Assembly: GCA_934277865.1 (NCBI GenBank)
Contig: CAKQVW010000008.1
Span: 1 to 23,250, forward strand
DNA length: 23,250 nt
Source: an uncultured Pseudobdellovibrionaceae bacterium
GTDB taxonomy: Bacteria; Bdellovibrionota; Bdellovibrionia; Bdellovibrionales; JAMPXM01
Reading direction: 5' to 3'
The notes below the pieces were generated by a model, which saw only the letters and a program-made list of their open reading frames with translations, searched no databases and was not told where the DNA came from. Both the position numbers and the translations under genes were made by a program. Shown piece by piece: positions 15,871-22,848 of this stretch; the first letter of the stretch is position 1, and each line of letters opens with the position of its first letter.

Positions 15871-17472
15871 TTAGCGAGGATTCGACACGTACCTGGCCCG
15901 TCGAATCGCCTCATTCCACGACGTCATTCGAGCGTCAAGTGCTTCATCAGAAATTTTTGGTTGAAAACGTTTGTCGACCTTCCAGACATTTTTGATTTGC
16001 TCGAGGCTTTCAAAAAGATCCGCGCCGTGCCCAGCAAAAAACGCAGCTCCAGCCGAGGTGGTTTCGATCATGCGTGGACGCACAACCTCAACACCCAAAT
16101 AGTCGGCTTGTATTTGCATCAAAAGAGAATTGGCACTGGCTCCACCATCCACACGAACGGACTTCATGCCGGCTTCGCCGCTTGCTTTTAGGTCGCTCGC
16201 CATCGCCATCAAAATGTCCGCATTTTGAAGCGCCATCGCCTCGAGCGTTGCACGCGCAATGTGAGCCCGAGTTGTTCCGCGTGTCAGTCCTGAAATCATA
16301 CCGCGCGCGCGCGGATCCCAGTGAGGCGCACCAAGTCCCGTCAAGGCCGGAACAAACTCCACACCACCAGAGTCGGACACCTTCGCCGCCAATTTTTCAA
16401 TTTCCTTGGCCTCTTTGATAAACCCAAGCTGATCGCGCAAAAACTGAACCGCGGCTCCGCAGATGAAGGCTCCACCTTCAAGAGCATACACGGTCTGCTT
16501 AGCTCCTTTTAAGCGCCACGCCGCTGTCGTCAAAAGTCCGGCCTGAGAGGTTAAACGGTTTTCACCCGTGTTCATCAGAAGGAAACTTCCAGTTCCAAAA
16601 GTGCACTTCGCTTCGCCAACGTCAAAACAGGCCTGACCAAATAGCGCCGCTTGCTGATCTCCCGCGATACCTGTCACCGGAATGCCGTCTGGCAATATGC
16701 GAAGGCCTAGCGTGGCACCAAAGAGCCCCGACGAAGATTCAATCGAAGGTAAACACGCCATTGGAACATCGAACGTCCTCAGAAGTTCCTGATCCCACTC
16801 ACAACTATCCAAATTCATCAAAAGCGTGCGTGAGGCGTTGGACACGTCCGTCTTATGTGCACGCCCCCCGCTGAGCTTCCACAGCAAATAGCTGTCGATG
16901 GTGCCAGCCAAGACTTCGCCTTTTTCTGCGCGTGCACGAAGTGACGAGTGCTGATCAAGCAACCACTTGATTTTGGTGGCGGAGAAATAGGGATCTAACA
17001 CGAGGCCGGTTTTGGATTTCACCAACGGCTCAACGCCCTCGGCCCTCAGTCTTTCGCAGAATTCCGTCGTGCGACGGTCTTGCCAAACGATGGCATTGGC
17101 CACGGGTTTACCCGAAGCTTTGTCCCACAACACGACCGTCTCGCGCTGATTGGTGATTCCAATGGCCGCGATCGATTCGCCGCTGACTCGGGCCCGCTTC
17201 AAACACTCTTGAATCGTGTCAGTGACAGACTTCCAAATCTCTTCTGGCTTGTGTTCGACCCAGCCGGGTTTGGGAAAATGTTGACGAAAATCCTTGTCCG
17301 CACGAGCTACAACTTGGCCAGTCGTGGTGATCAAGCTTACAGTTGTTCCTGTCGTGCCTTGATCGATGGCTAAAATATAACGAGCGGCGTGACCAGATTT
17401 GGGGCGAGCTTTTGATTGAGCTTTTGGTCGGGACTTGAGACGCGTCTGCTTGGATTTTTTTGAAAGTGCCAT
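15871..17472 (-). CDS. glpK: Glycerol kinase with a lysine/arginine-rich N-terminal extension
   Basis: 533 residues; E. coli GlpK has about 502. It phosphorylates glycerol to sn-glycerol 3-phosphate with ATP in the cytoplasm. FGGY-family motifs are intact: the phosphate loop DQGTTGTT (37-44), NQRETVVLWD (108-117), WQDRRT (130-135), the catalytic Asp272 in GIAGDQQAALFGQ (268-280), and GLGAPHWDP and VDGGAS further on. Residues 1-31 form an extra tail with about ten Lys/Arg. No other start codon lies between it and the conserved domain, so the tail appears real. The loop before the catalytic Asp (FGATLGLRILPDG) differs from the E. coli loop that binds the inhibitor fructose 1,6-bisphosphate. The start lies 6 bases from the divergent acyltransferase start, with no evident ribosome-binding site. 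Confidence 0.96.
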   Translation of the reverse strand: MALSKKSKQTRLKSRPKAQSKARPKSGHAARYILAIDQGTTGTTVSLITTTGQVVARADKDFRQHFPKPGWVEHKPEEIWKSVTDTIQECLKRARVSGESIAAIGITNQRETVVLWDKASGKPVANAIVWQDRRTTEFCERLRAEGVEPLVKSKTGLVLDPYFSATKIKWLLDQHSSLRARAEKGEVLAGTIDSYLLWKLSGGRAHKTDVSNASRTLLMNLDSCEWDQELLRTFDVPMACLPSIESSSGLFGATLGLRILPDGIPVTGIAGDQQAALFGQACFDVGEAKCTFGTGSFLLMNTGENRLTSQAGLLTTAAWRLKGAKQTVYALEGGAFICGAAVQFLRDQLGFIKEAKEIEKLAAKVSDSGGVEFVPALTGLGAPHWDPRARGMISGLTRGTTRAHIARATLEAMALQNADILMAMASDLKASGEAGMKSVRVDGGASANSLLMQIQADYLGVEVVRPRMIETTSAGAAFFAGHGADLFESLEQIKNVWKVDKRFQPKISDEALDARMTSWNEAIRRARYVSNPR

Positions 17473-17478
17473 GGAAAG

Positions 17479-18312
17479 ATGATGAAGAAAAAAGAGCTGA
17501 AAATCACTCTCTCTTCGAAGGTTTTACGCGAGACGCTGCTCGGAAGCCGCCGCTTCGAATGGCCAGAGGCAACGCCGGAGGCGTTGAAGAACCTCGCGGC
17601 CACGGAACGCCTCGTCGATCGTGCCTTTCCGAAGTTCGTGATGGAGATCGCACGCCGCTATTTTCGACTGGAAGTCGAAGGCCTTGAACACATTCCACGA
17701 CGCGGCGCCGGGCTCATCACCCCCAATCACAGTGGGTACTCGGGGTTCGACGCACTTTTGCTGGCCCACGAAATCAATCGCGCCACAGGGCGGCTGCCGA
17801 GAATTCTCACTCACCATTTTTGGTTTCTCACCAAGGCCACGGCCGTTCCGGCAGAAAAGGTTGGATTCATTGAGGCCACCACGGAAAATGGCCTACAAAA
17901 CTTGGCGCGCAACAATTTGGTGATTCTTTTTCCAGAGGGTGAACACGGAAATTTCAAACCCACAGCCAAACGTTACCATCTGCAGGAATTCAAACGTGGC
18001 TTCATCCGCATGGCTCTTGAAAAACAATGCCCCATCGTGCCGGTTCTCATCATTGGTGCCGAGGAAACTCACATCAACCTGGCCCAACTTCGTCTGACAA
18101 AATTTCTTCGCGGAGCCGTGATCCCGCTCCCCTTGAATGTGCTCCCGCTGCCGGCGAAATGGACCATCAAGTTTTTGCCGCCGATCCATCTTCCCTACAA
18201 ACCCGAAGCGCGACACGATCGCGAACTCGTGCGCGAGATCGCCGACGAAATCCGCGAATCCATGCAAAAAGCCCTGTCGGAAGAAGTGAAGCGGCGCGAC
18301 TCGATTTTTTAG
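17479..18312 (+). CDS. PlsC-like 1-acylglycerol-3-phosphate/lysophospholipid acyltransferase
   Basis: 277 residues. Acyltransferase motifs are visible: NHSGYSGFD at 83-91, FPEGEHGNFKP at 151-161, FKRGFIRMALE at 171-181 and PIVPVLIIGAEE from about 185. In motif I the His84 and Asp91 are six residues apart instead of the four of classic PlsC (HX4D). The HSGxxxxD form occurs in a side branch of the lysophospholipid acyltransferase superfamily. It has no obvious transmembrane helix, so it is probably a peripheral protein at the inner membrane. The likely role is acylating lysophosphatidic acid or another lysolipid. A second ATG at 17482 is an alternative start; GGAAAG lies just upstream of both. 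It diverges from glpK, whose product would supply the glycerol 3-phosphate backbone. Confidence 0.85.
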   Translation: MMKKKELKITLSSKVLRETLLGSRRFEWPEATPEALKNLAATERLVDRAFPKFVMEIARRYFRLEVEGLEHIPRRGAGLITPNHSGYSGFDALLLAHEINRATGRLPRILTHHFWFLTKATAVPAEKVGFIEATTENGLQNLARNNLVILFPEGEHGNFKPTAKRYHLQEFKRGFIRMALEKQCPIVPVLIIGAEETHINLAQLRLTKFLRGAVIPLPLNVLPLPAKWTIKFLPPIHLPYKPEARHDRELVREIADEIRESMQKALSEEVKRRDSIF

Positions 18313-18343
18313 AAGCACAAAACTTGCGACTTCATAAATGCGA

Positions 18344-18592
18344 TTACGGACCGGTGCTCAAGTCATCAGCATAGTCGCGGCCGATTTCGTCAACGATGGC
18401 TTGCCAAGCGGAAATCACAAAACCCGGATTTCCAGGATCGCGGCCAACCATGAAGCGGGTGATGACCATCGCAACAATAACACTCGAAATCAGAAGCAAA
18501 ACATATTCGACCACAACTTGCCCACGCTCGCCCAGCCGGGTACCGTTTTGTGATGAGTTCAGATTCTTCAAATTCCAAGAACCAAGAGCCAT
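18344..18592 (-). CDS. Flp-type prepilin-like small protein
   Basis: 82 residues; GAGGA lies 9 bases before ATG 18592. ERGQVVVEYVLLL at 22-34 fits the Flp prepilin processing site: cleavage after Gly24 leaves Glu at +5 and Tyr at +6, the GxxxxEY hallmark of pilins processed by TadV-type prepilin peptidases. A single hydrophobic helix spans about 25-47, followed by a short polar tail ending in acidic residues. The leader (24 residues) is long but Flp leaders vary. No tad/cpa assembly gene is in the window, so it is an orphan, or the cluster is elsewhere. Its first 40 bases overlap the start of the divergent thioredoxin-like gene. It might instead be a TadE-like minor pseudopilin. Confidence 0.72.
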   Translation of the reverse strand: MALGSWNLKNLNSSQNGTRLGERGQVVVEYVLLLISSVIVAMVITRFMVGRDPGNPGFVISAWQAIVDEIGRDYADDLSTGP

Positions 18593-19227
18593 CTTCCAAT
18601 TCCTCGTCGAATGCGACCGCTCCTCCAGTCTCGGACAAGTCGGGCTCGGCGTCGAGAGGCTTTGAGCAAATTCGCCGATTCATTTTACCGCTCACTGTTT
18701 TATTCGTTTTGGCTCTTCTGGGCGGTTATTTCCTCACGAAGTCCTCCAGCCAACTGACAAATGCATCGTCCGAACCCGACCCCTTGGCCGACGAACGTGA
18801 ACCTGCCCCGACGCTTGAGCTGCTCGACGCCAAAGGCAAAACTCGAAGCCTTGCGGACTTCAAAGGGCAAGTGGTGTTGATTGGCTTCTGGGCAGCCGAT
18901 TGTTCAACCTGTGTGATGGAACTTCCGGCGTACAACGAAATCGCAAAACGCTATCGCTCGGACGGCCTCCAAGTGATGGCGGTCAATTTGGATTCAAAAG
19001 AAGTCGGCGAAAAGTCGGCCAAAGAGATTTGGGACCGAGGAGACTACGGATTTGGGTCTTACCTCGACCCGGAGAAAAAGATCGCGTCCGCATTCAAGAT
19101 CGAAACCTTACCAAGCGCGGTCGTTCTCGACCGCAGCGGACGTATGGCGTTTCAATCGTACGGCGCCAACGACTGGCAGTCGCCAGAGACCGCCCGTCTT
19201 ATCGAGGACCTTCTCCTGGAGGAGTAA
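18553..19227 (+). CDS. Membrane-anchored TlpA/ResA-like thioredoxin-fold protein
   Basis: 224 residues from ATG 18553; an in-frame GTG directly precedes it. The cytoplasmic N-terminus (1-35) is Ser/Asn/Pro-rich. One membrane helix spans about 42-61, and a thioredoxin-like AhpC/TSA-type domain follows from about 85. WAADCSTC places the redox cysteines at 117 and 120 (CxxC), and the cis-proline motif ETLPSAVV comes later. The domain would sit in the periplasm and reduce disulfides, as in cytochrome c maturation or envelope protein repair; the partner is not evident. No ribosome-binding site is obvious. The 5' end overlaps the prepilin gene head-to-head by 40 bases, and the last 29 bases overlap the gene on the opposite strand. 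Confidence 0.88.
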   Translation: MSSDSSNSKNQEPSSNSSSNATAPPVSDKSGSASRGFEQIRRFILPLTVLFVLALLGGYFLTKSSSQLTNASSEPDPLADEREPAPTLELLDAKGKTRSLADFKGQVVLIGFWAADCSTCVMELPAYNEIAKRYRSDGLQVMAVNLDSKEVGEKSAKEIWDRGDYGFGSYLDPEKKIASAFKIETLPSAVVLDRSGRMAFQSYGANDWQSPETARLIEDLLLEE

Positions 19228-19645
19228 GGACACCAATCAGCCCCGTGAGCTTTTTCGTGATCGACGCCATGTCGCCCTCAAGCTCGTGAGCCTGAACAGC
19301 CACGACGTAGTCTCGGCCCAGACGACCAAGGGGAAGAGTCTCCGGAGTCCACTGCAACCCCTGCGAAAGAAAGCAGAGATCGAAGGTTTCTTCGGTTGGA
19401 TAAATCATCACGAAAAGATTCACACCACCTGAGCGCGGCCATTGTTCGGTCATACTTTGAGTTTTGGCGCGAAGTTGGAAATAAAACTTCAAGGCCAAGG
19501 CCTCTTGGCTTTGCGAAAAATACAGACGAAGTGGGCCGTCGAAAACGGCACCATTGAATGCGGGAGAGTAGTACGGCGACTGAGTGATATAAAGTCGCCC
19601 TTCAACTTCCGAGCTCGGCGCCATCCGTGTCGCAGTCTCTTGCAT
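19199..19645 (-). CDS. Small protein of unknown function
   Basis: 148 residues from ATG 19645, chosen because TTGGAG lies 5 bases upstream; the frame extends in front to 19705 without such a site. I do not recognise it. There is no signal peptide or membrane helix, so it is probably cytoplasmic. It appears beta-rich: GRLYITQSPYYS, LRLYFSQSQEALALKFYFQLR and VNLFVMIYPTEETFDLCF alternate hydrophobic and polar residues. A DYVVAVQAHELEGDMASITKKL helix follows near the C-terminus. The strand pattern suggests a small beta-sandwich or ligand-sensing fold, but no function can be named. Its 3' end overlaps the TlpA-like gene by 29 bases. A long imperfect palindrome lies 37-71 bases upstream. Confidence 0.7.
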   Translation of the reverse strand: MQETATRMAPSSEVEGRLYITQSPYYSPAFNGAVFDGPLRLYFSQSQEALALKFYFQLRAKTQSMTEQWPRSGGVNLFVMIYPTEETFDLCFLSQGLQWTPETLPLGRLGRDYVVAVQAHELEGDMASITKKLTGLIGVLTPPGEGPR

Positions 19646-19681
19646 AAAATCTCCAAATTTTAAGAGCCTCAAAACTAAATC

Positions 19682-19716
19682 GACACCCCTCCAGCATCCT
19701 GCCACGAGGGGATGTC
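19682..19716. promoter_or_regulatory. Imperfect palindrome in the gap between hutI and the 148-residue gene
   Basis: GACACCCCTC (19682-19691) pairs with GAGGGGATGTC (19706-19716) with one bulged A and a 14-base centre. No T-run follows on either strand, so an operator or a structured leader for the minus-strand gene at 19645 fits better than a terminator. The rest of the 245-base gap (19646-19890) is AT-rich, includes a run of eight T at 19755-19762, and shows no further gene. Confidence 0.4.
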
Positions 19717-19890
19717 ACCTCAAAGCCTAGGCGGCTCCGGTTCGAAAACGCAAATTTTTTTTAAGACCATTTAAGATTTGGCCAGATGACTTCGTCTGAA
19801 AAACGGAAGAACAAGTGAAACCAAGAATATTCATATACTTGCGAAGTTTGAACAGCTTCCTCACATATTCTTCACATAGAAATTTCGTGG

Positions 19891-21201
19891 CTATTTTGCA
19901 GGCAGCATGCGAATGCCGTCGCGCCAAACCGACGTCACCTGCGCCAACGAACGACGAGGTCCAATCTCATAAAAGAGATCGGTCAGCTGCGTGCCCGGCT
20001 TTAGGCAAATGAAGTCGGCACGCCGACCAGGCGTCAGTGCACCAAGCTCCTCACCAAGCCCCATCGCACGAGCCGCATTGTACGTGTAAGCACATAACAC
20101 TTCTGGAAGTGTCATCTGCATGTTGGTTCGAGCCAATAGTCCCACCAACGTGAGATCCAGTCCCGGACTGCTGCCCGGATTGTGGTCCGTGGCCAGCGCC
20201 ACACGCACACCCGCATCGATCATCTTTCTTGCGCGCGGGTAAGGTAGTCGTGTGTAGAGATCCGCTGCTGGCAAAAGTACGGCCACCGTTTTCGATTGTG
20301 CGAGACGAAGAAAATCTTCGTCCGCTGTTTCAATGACGTGGTCGACCGACCTCGCACCAAGCTCTGCACCCAGAGCTGCTGCACCTGTTCGACTCAGCTG
20401 ATCAGCATGGATCGCAAGTTCCAAACCCAAGGCCAAAGCCTTTTCAAAATGCAGACGTGCCCGCCCAATGGAATACGCCGACTTTTCGATAAACGCATCG
20501 ACACGAAGACGATGTTTCTTCAAAAAAGGAAAAATCTCGGCTTCCACACGCGCAAGCCAGCTCTCTTCGGTGAAGCCCGCCGGAATCGCGTGTGCGGCGA
20601 GGCAGGTCACGATCACGCGCGGAAGTTTTTTGTTTTTCTCAGCCGCGGCCCTCAGCTTCACCAAAAGTTTTAAGTGAGCCAGTTCATCTTCGATCGTGGC
20701 CGCGTACCCAGTTTTGATTTCAACTGTCGTGACCCCTTGCACGGCAAATTCCAAAAGTCGGGAAATCAAACCTCGCATCAGCTCGGGCGCTTTTGCTTGT
20801 TTGGTCGCACGAATCGTCGAACGTATTCCACCACCCGCCTCCGCAATCTGAAGGTAAGTCTCCCCTCGGTTTCGTCGCTCAAACTCTTCGCGACGGTCAC
20901 CGGCATAAAGCAAATGCGTGTGACATTCCTGGAAGGCAGGAATCACGACGGCTTTTTTTAGCGAAACACGTTTTGGCCGAGCACGATCCAGAAGCTGACG
21001 AAACGCTTTCGATTGCACCTGGCTTTGCCGACCAGTCCACAGGATGCGCGACCCTGTCTTTTCGTGCACGACCAGGATCGCGGCCTTTTCGACAACTTCG
21101 TCCCGCGCCTCGGCCGGGCGAACGCCATCGAGCTTCACAAACCCGTTAAAGCTATGAAGCCGCGAGATATCGGTGAACAAAGTCATTTTTGGCACAGCCA
21201 T
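19891..21201 (-). CDS. hutI: Imidazolonepropionase
   Basis: 436 residues from ATG 21201, which shares its A with the TGA stop of the upstream gene (TGATG); AAGGGGA lies about 10 bases upstream. It hydrolyses 4-imidazolone-5-propanoate to N-formimino-L-glutamate, the third step of histidine breakdown, in the cytoplasm. Amidohydrolase motifs are present: CHTHLLYAGDRREEF (93-107) with the metal-binding His pair, EAGGGI (121-126), AAHAIPAGF (202-210), HADQLSRTGAAALGAE (265-280) and TDHNPGSSP (338-346) with the metal-ligand Asp. HADQLS and NPGSSP separate HutI from other amidohydrolases. Other hut genes (hutH, hutU, hutG) are not in the window. It is translationally coupled to the aldehyde dehydrogenase upstream. 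Confidence 0.92.
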   Translation of the reverse strand: MAVPKMTLFTDISRLHSFNGFVKLDGVRPAEARDEVVEKAAILVVHEKTGSRILWTGRQSQVQSKAFRQLLDRARPKRVSLKKAVVIPAFQECHTHLLYAGDRREEFERRNRGETYLQIAEAGGGIRSTIRATKQAKAPELMRGLISRLLEFAVQGVTTVEIKTGYAATIEDELAHLKLLVKLRAAAEKNKKLPRVIVTCLAAHAIPAGFTEESWLARVEAEIFPFLKKHRLRVDAFIEKSAYSIGRARLHFEKALALGLELAIHADQLSRTGAAALGAELGARSVDHVIETADEDFLRLAQSKTVAVLLPAADLYTRLPYPRARKMIDAGVRVALATDHNPGSSPGLDLTLVGLLARTNMQMTLPEVLCAYTYNAARAMGLGEELGALTPGRRADFICLKPGTQLTDLFYEIGPRRSLAQVTSVWRDGIRMLPAK

Positions 21202-22634
21202 CACGAGAACATCCCCTTCACGCGCTTCCACACATCCGAGTACGGAGGATAGCGAAGCTTCAAATCTGCCACGTACCGACGCTCCATCACGGCCTGCTGA
21301 TGAGAGAGCGCATCAAATCCGAACCGCCCGTGATAGGCCCCGATTCCACTTTCCCCACAGCCGCCAAATGGGAGTTCGGGGTTTGCCAGGTGCACCAACG
21401 TGTCCCCCACACAGCCTCCGCCATAGAGATTCTGCCGCATCACGCCGCTCGCCCAGGCGCGATCCTCACCAAACACGTAGAAGGCCAGAGGTCGCGGATG
21501 CCGCAACAGCTCTTGCTGAAGCTCCTCGTCTTTCTCCCAAACGATGATCGGCAAAATCGGTCCAAAAATTTCTTCGACGTGAAGTCGCTTTTCCGACGAA
21601 GTCTCGACCAGCGTCACTTCCATCTTCAACGTCTCGCGGTCATATTGGCCACCGTGCAAGATCTCGCCAGGAGCAAGTTCCCCTAGCATGGCCACCAAGC
21701 GCTCAAAGTGCCTCTTGGAAACGATTCGACACAACGATGTCGACGTAAAAGGCGCTTCGCCATGAAACTCACGCAAGACCTTCTTTGCGACCTCAAGAAA
21801 GCGTGCACGCATGGTTTTATGCACAAGCAAGAAGTCCGGCGCGACGCAAGTTTGCCCGGCGTTGACCGACTTCCCCCAGAGAATTCTTCGCACCGCCACC
21901 TCGAAAGCGGAGGAGCCATTGGCAAAAGGTCCTAAGACACAGGGGCTTTTGCCACCGAGCTCGAGCGTCACCGGCGTCAAAAATTCCGCGCAAGCCGCCA
22001 TCACTTTCTTGCCGACCGCGGGGCTACCCGTGAAAAACACATGGTCCCAGCGATGCCGAAGCAGTTCTTCGGCGACACTCGCTTCACCATTCACCACCAC
22101 CACGTCGCCATCCGGCCACGCCGTTGAGACCAGCTGCTCGATCAGCTTGGCCGTCGCTGGCGCAAACTCGGAAGGTTTGATCACGGCGAAGTTGCCAGCC
22201 GCCAATGCCGCAACCAAAGGCGCCAGACTCAATTGAAACGGATAGTTCCATGGCGCCATGATCAACACGACACCCTTTGCCTGGGAAAGGATTTTGGAAC
22301 TCGCCGGCCATAACACAAGGGGCGTTTCCACGACGCGGTCCTGCGCCCACGAACGAAACTCCAGCAAAGCATGATCAATTTCTTTTAGAACAAATCCGAA
22401 CTCGTTGACGAAAGATTCAAAGTCATCGCGCGCAAGATCCGACCTCAATGCCGATAGAACCTCGGCTTCCGACTCCAAAAGCACCTGCTTCATGCGAAGC
22501 AGGGACTCCGCGCGTCTCGTAAGGTCCTGATCGTGCGACTTTCGATCTCGAATCGACAAACGACGGGCCGTGGCCCGCTTTTGAAGATCGGCGTGCAGCG
22601 TTTTGATGTTTTCCACATTCCAATTCGAATCCAT
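21201..22634 (-). CDS. NAD(P)-dependent aldehyde dehydrogenase, class 3 type
   Basis: 477 residues; AAGGGA lies about 6 bases before the start. It oxidises aldehydes to acids. The catalytic residues are visible: Cys263 in NAGQTCVAPD, Glu225 in LELGGKSP, Asn130 in APWNYPF, and Lys153 in IKPSE for the cofactor. FTGSPAVGKK (201-210) is the nucleotide-binding turn. The LPFGGCGESGIGAYHGRFGFDALSH region near the C-terminus, with the short overall length, points to the class 3 / fatty-aldehyde branch. The C-terminus (YPPYSDVWKRVKGMF) is amphipathic and might touch the membrane. The natural substrate is not evident. It is the first gene of a two-gene operon with hutI. Its leader carries a short palindrome next to the ribosome-binding site. 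Confidence 0.93.
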   Translation of the reverse strand: MDSNWNVENIKTLHADLQKRATARRLSIRDRKSHDQDLTRRAESLLRMKQVLLESEAEVLSALRSDLARDDFESFVNEFGFVLKEIDHALLEFRSWAQDRVVETPLVLWPASSKILSQAKGVVLIMAPWNYPFQLSLAPLVAALAAGNFAVIKPSEFAPATAKLIEQLVSTAWPDGDVVVVNGEASVAEELLRHRWDHVFFTGSPAVGKKVMAACAEFLTPVTLELGGKSPCVLGPFANGSSAFEVAVRRILWGKSVNAGQTCVAPDFLLVHKTMRARFLEVAKKVLREFHGEAPFTSTSLCRIVSKRHFERLVAMLGELAPGEILHGGQYDRETLKMEVTLVETSSEKRLHVEEIFGPILPIIVWEKDEELQQELLRHPRPLAFYVFGEDRAWASGVMRQNLYGGGCVGDTLVHLANPELPFGGCGESGIGAYHGRFGFDALSHQQAVMERRYVADLKLRYPPYSDVWKRVKGMFS

Positions 22635-22645
22635 GCCGTTCCCTT

Positions 22646-22664
22646 TCGTCTCAATCTAAGACGA
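22646..22664 (-). promoter_or_regulatory. Inverted repeat next to the aldehyde dehydrogenase ribosome-binding site
   Basis: TCGTCT and AGACGA flank a 7-base centre, ending 12 bases before the start codon and touching the AAGGGA ribosome-binding site. It could be an operator or an RNA hairpin controlling translation. A possible -10 (TATCTT on the minus strand, 22677-22672) lies just upstream, without a clear -35. Confidence 0.35.
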
Positions 22665-22754
22665 GTCTAGAAAGATAGCCATCGTCAAATTCGCAAACAC
22701 CTCGACTCTTAAAACTTGGCCTCAAATCCCAACAATTCAAAGAAGGCAGAAACG

Positions 22755-22760
22755 TATAAT
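22755..22760 (+). promoter_or_regulatory. Consensus -10 box upstream of the gene at 22849
   Basis: A perfect TATAAT lies in the 214-base divergent gap, about 88 bases before the start at 22849. No good -35 lies 16-18 bases upstream (AACAATTC region). If used, it would give a leader of roughly 80 bases. Confidence 0.45.
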
Positions 22761-22848
22761 GGCGTAAGACTTGCTCCAAAAATCTCATCGACCGGCTGGT
22801 TTTCTCCGATAGGTAAGAAGATCACCGTGGGCCGAGTGGGGGAATACA

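Noticed and set aside
19791..19806. CAGA/TCTG hairpin downstream of hutI
   Set aside because: The stem is 4 base pairs, with no T-run in the hutI direction; insufficient for a terminator call.
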